Assembly: GCA_964512995.1 (NCBI GenBank)
Contig: CAZELM010000016.1
Coordinates: 23,993-87,992, forward strand
DNA from: CAZELM01 sp964512995
Lineage (GTDB): Bacteria; CSSED10-310
Direction: 5' to 3'
DNA length: 64,000 nucleotides
The position numbers and the translations under genes are program-made. Under the pieces are notes generated by a model, which saw nothing but the letters and a program-made list of their open reading frames with translations, had not been told where the DNA came from and did not search any database. This document shows, in pieces, positions 63,436-64,000 of the stretch (position 1 is its first letter; every line of letters starts with the position of its first letter).

Positions 63436-64000
63436 ATGATGAAAACAATGTTCAGCACGATGTTTATCATGTTTACATTCCTGATAGCTGGCGGAAATCT
63501 TCTTGCGGAGATCGTTCAGGAATTCAATTATCAGGGGCAGATCTACGACAGCCAGGGCAACCCATTGACAGGGACGTTTGATTTCACATTCAGAATCATG
63601 GACGCTGAGACAGATGGTAACCTGTTGTGGACCGAATCCCAGCCGGACGTCTCTGTCAGTCAGGGATTGTTTCATGTCCGATTGGGTTTTGTGAATCCGA
63701 TCGATCTTGATTTTGATGGCGTGTTTTACCTGGAAATTGTCGTTGATAGTGAAACACTCGCTCCCAGACAGCTTCTTTCCAGTGTCGGACAGGCGGTTCA
63801 TGCGCAGGATGTCATCGGCCAGGATATCCATCCGCGGAGCGTCAGTATCGAGAGCTATGGAATGGTGATCGACTCAACAGGACAGTGGACGGGTGATCCC
63901 ACGGGATTGATCGGCCCGACAGGACCTGTTGGCGCGACCGGACCCCAGGGTGAACAGGGCATTCAGGGACTCACCGGACCAACGGGACCCACGGGCGCGA
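63436..64000 (+). CDS. Secreted collagen-like protein, 3' end cut by window
   Basis: The reading frame is open to the window edge (188 residues visible). GGGGGAG lies about 5 nt before the ATG. A signal peptide (about 1-25, FTFLIAGGNLLAE) is followed by a beta domain (about 30-150; YQGQIYDSQGNPLTGTFDFTFRI, FYLEIVVDSETLAPRQ) common at the head of tail-fibre- or spike-like exported proteins. From about residue 162 a collagen-like Gly-X-Y array starts (GPTGPVGATGPQGEQG) and continues to the end of the window. The frame has no stop and total length is unknown. It may form a trimeric surface fibre. Confidence 0.85.
   Translation, partial: MMKTMFSTMFIMFTFLIAGGNLLAEIVQEFNYQGQIYDSQGNPLTGTFDFTFRIMDAETDGNLLWTESQPDVSVSQGLFHVRLGFVNPIDLDFDGVFYLEIVVDSETLAPRQLLSSVGQAVHAQDVIGQDIHPRSVSIESYGMVIDSTGQWTGDPTGLIGPTGPVGATGPQGEQGIQGLTGPTGPTGA

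Overview
The window looks like chromosomal DNA from a diderm (Gram-negative) bacterium, probably from an uncultured lineage. Evidence for an outer membrane is the lipoprotein signals (34071, 54530), an IPTL-CTERM-like sorting tail (3287) and a TonB-type C-terminal domain (10900). A superoxide reductase, a thiamine-diphosphate 2-oxoacid:acceptor oxidoreductase and SelA point to an anaerobic or microaerophilic, selenium-using life style. I cannot name the phylum. Several secreted proteins share Thr/Pro-rich linkers and an unusual four-cysteine dockerin-like domain, which should be a good lineage marker. I found no tRNA, rRNA, insertion sequence, integrase, phage structural gene or CRISPR array. 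Coding density is high.

Layout. 0.4-7.1 kb (minus): KhpA-type RNA-binding protein, a TPR protein, FabF, a secreted beta-helix protein with an IPTL-CTERM-like tail, and a membrane GAF/HD-GYP protein. 7.47-8.02 kb: 26 tandem copies of a 21-bp unit. 8.3-10.7 kb: convergent and overlapping selA and mtnA. 10.9-21.6 kb (plus): a pseudo-receiver/Ser-Thr kinase/TonB-C fusion, small exported or hypothetical proteins, an M24 peptidase, a LysM amidase, an HU/IHF protein and a three-gene unknown cluster. 21.6-29.6 kb: a divergent partner-switching signalling island with two STAS proteins, two HATPase anti-sigma-like kinases and two SpoIIE phosphatases, plus superoxide reductase and a double-HD protein. 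30-38.8 kb (plus): a secreted M14 carboxypeptidase with dockerin-like and cohesin-like domains, a HEAT lipoprotein, a lamin-tail-domain protein and a secreted phospholipase-D-fold protein. 38.8-44 kb: a CheY-like regulator and two tandem DUF3857/transglutaminase-like proteins, the second lacking catalytic residues. 44-53.3 kb (minus): LhgO, a secreted LIM/DA1-like metallopeptidase, a stand-alone Csx3-like protein, a YraQ-type permease and a translationally coupled four-gene oxidoreductase operon. 53.6-64 kb: a DedA protein, then (plus) an LVIVD lipoprotein overlapping an unusual radical-SAM protein, a BNR-like secreted protein with a dockerin-like end, a large GDDxY-repeat/HEAT protein, and a collagen-like secreted protein cut by the window end.

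How the genes may work together. The 21.6-29.6 kb island is probably a signalling unit in which membrane and GAF sensors control SpoIIE phosphatases, which reset STAS antagonists and so their HATPase partners. No sigma factor is present, so the output lies elsewhere. The secreted proteins with dockerin-like modules suggest a cell-surface or extracellular assembly; one of them also carries a candidate cohesin-like module. Best candidates for something undescribed: the four-cysteine dockerin/cohesin set, the radical-SAM protein with an N-terminal SPASM-like region and a CX3CX4C motif, the stand-alone Csx3, the pseudo-receiver kinase-TonB fusion, and the 21-bp array.
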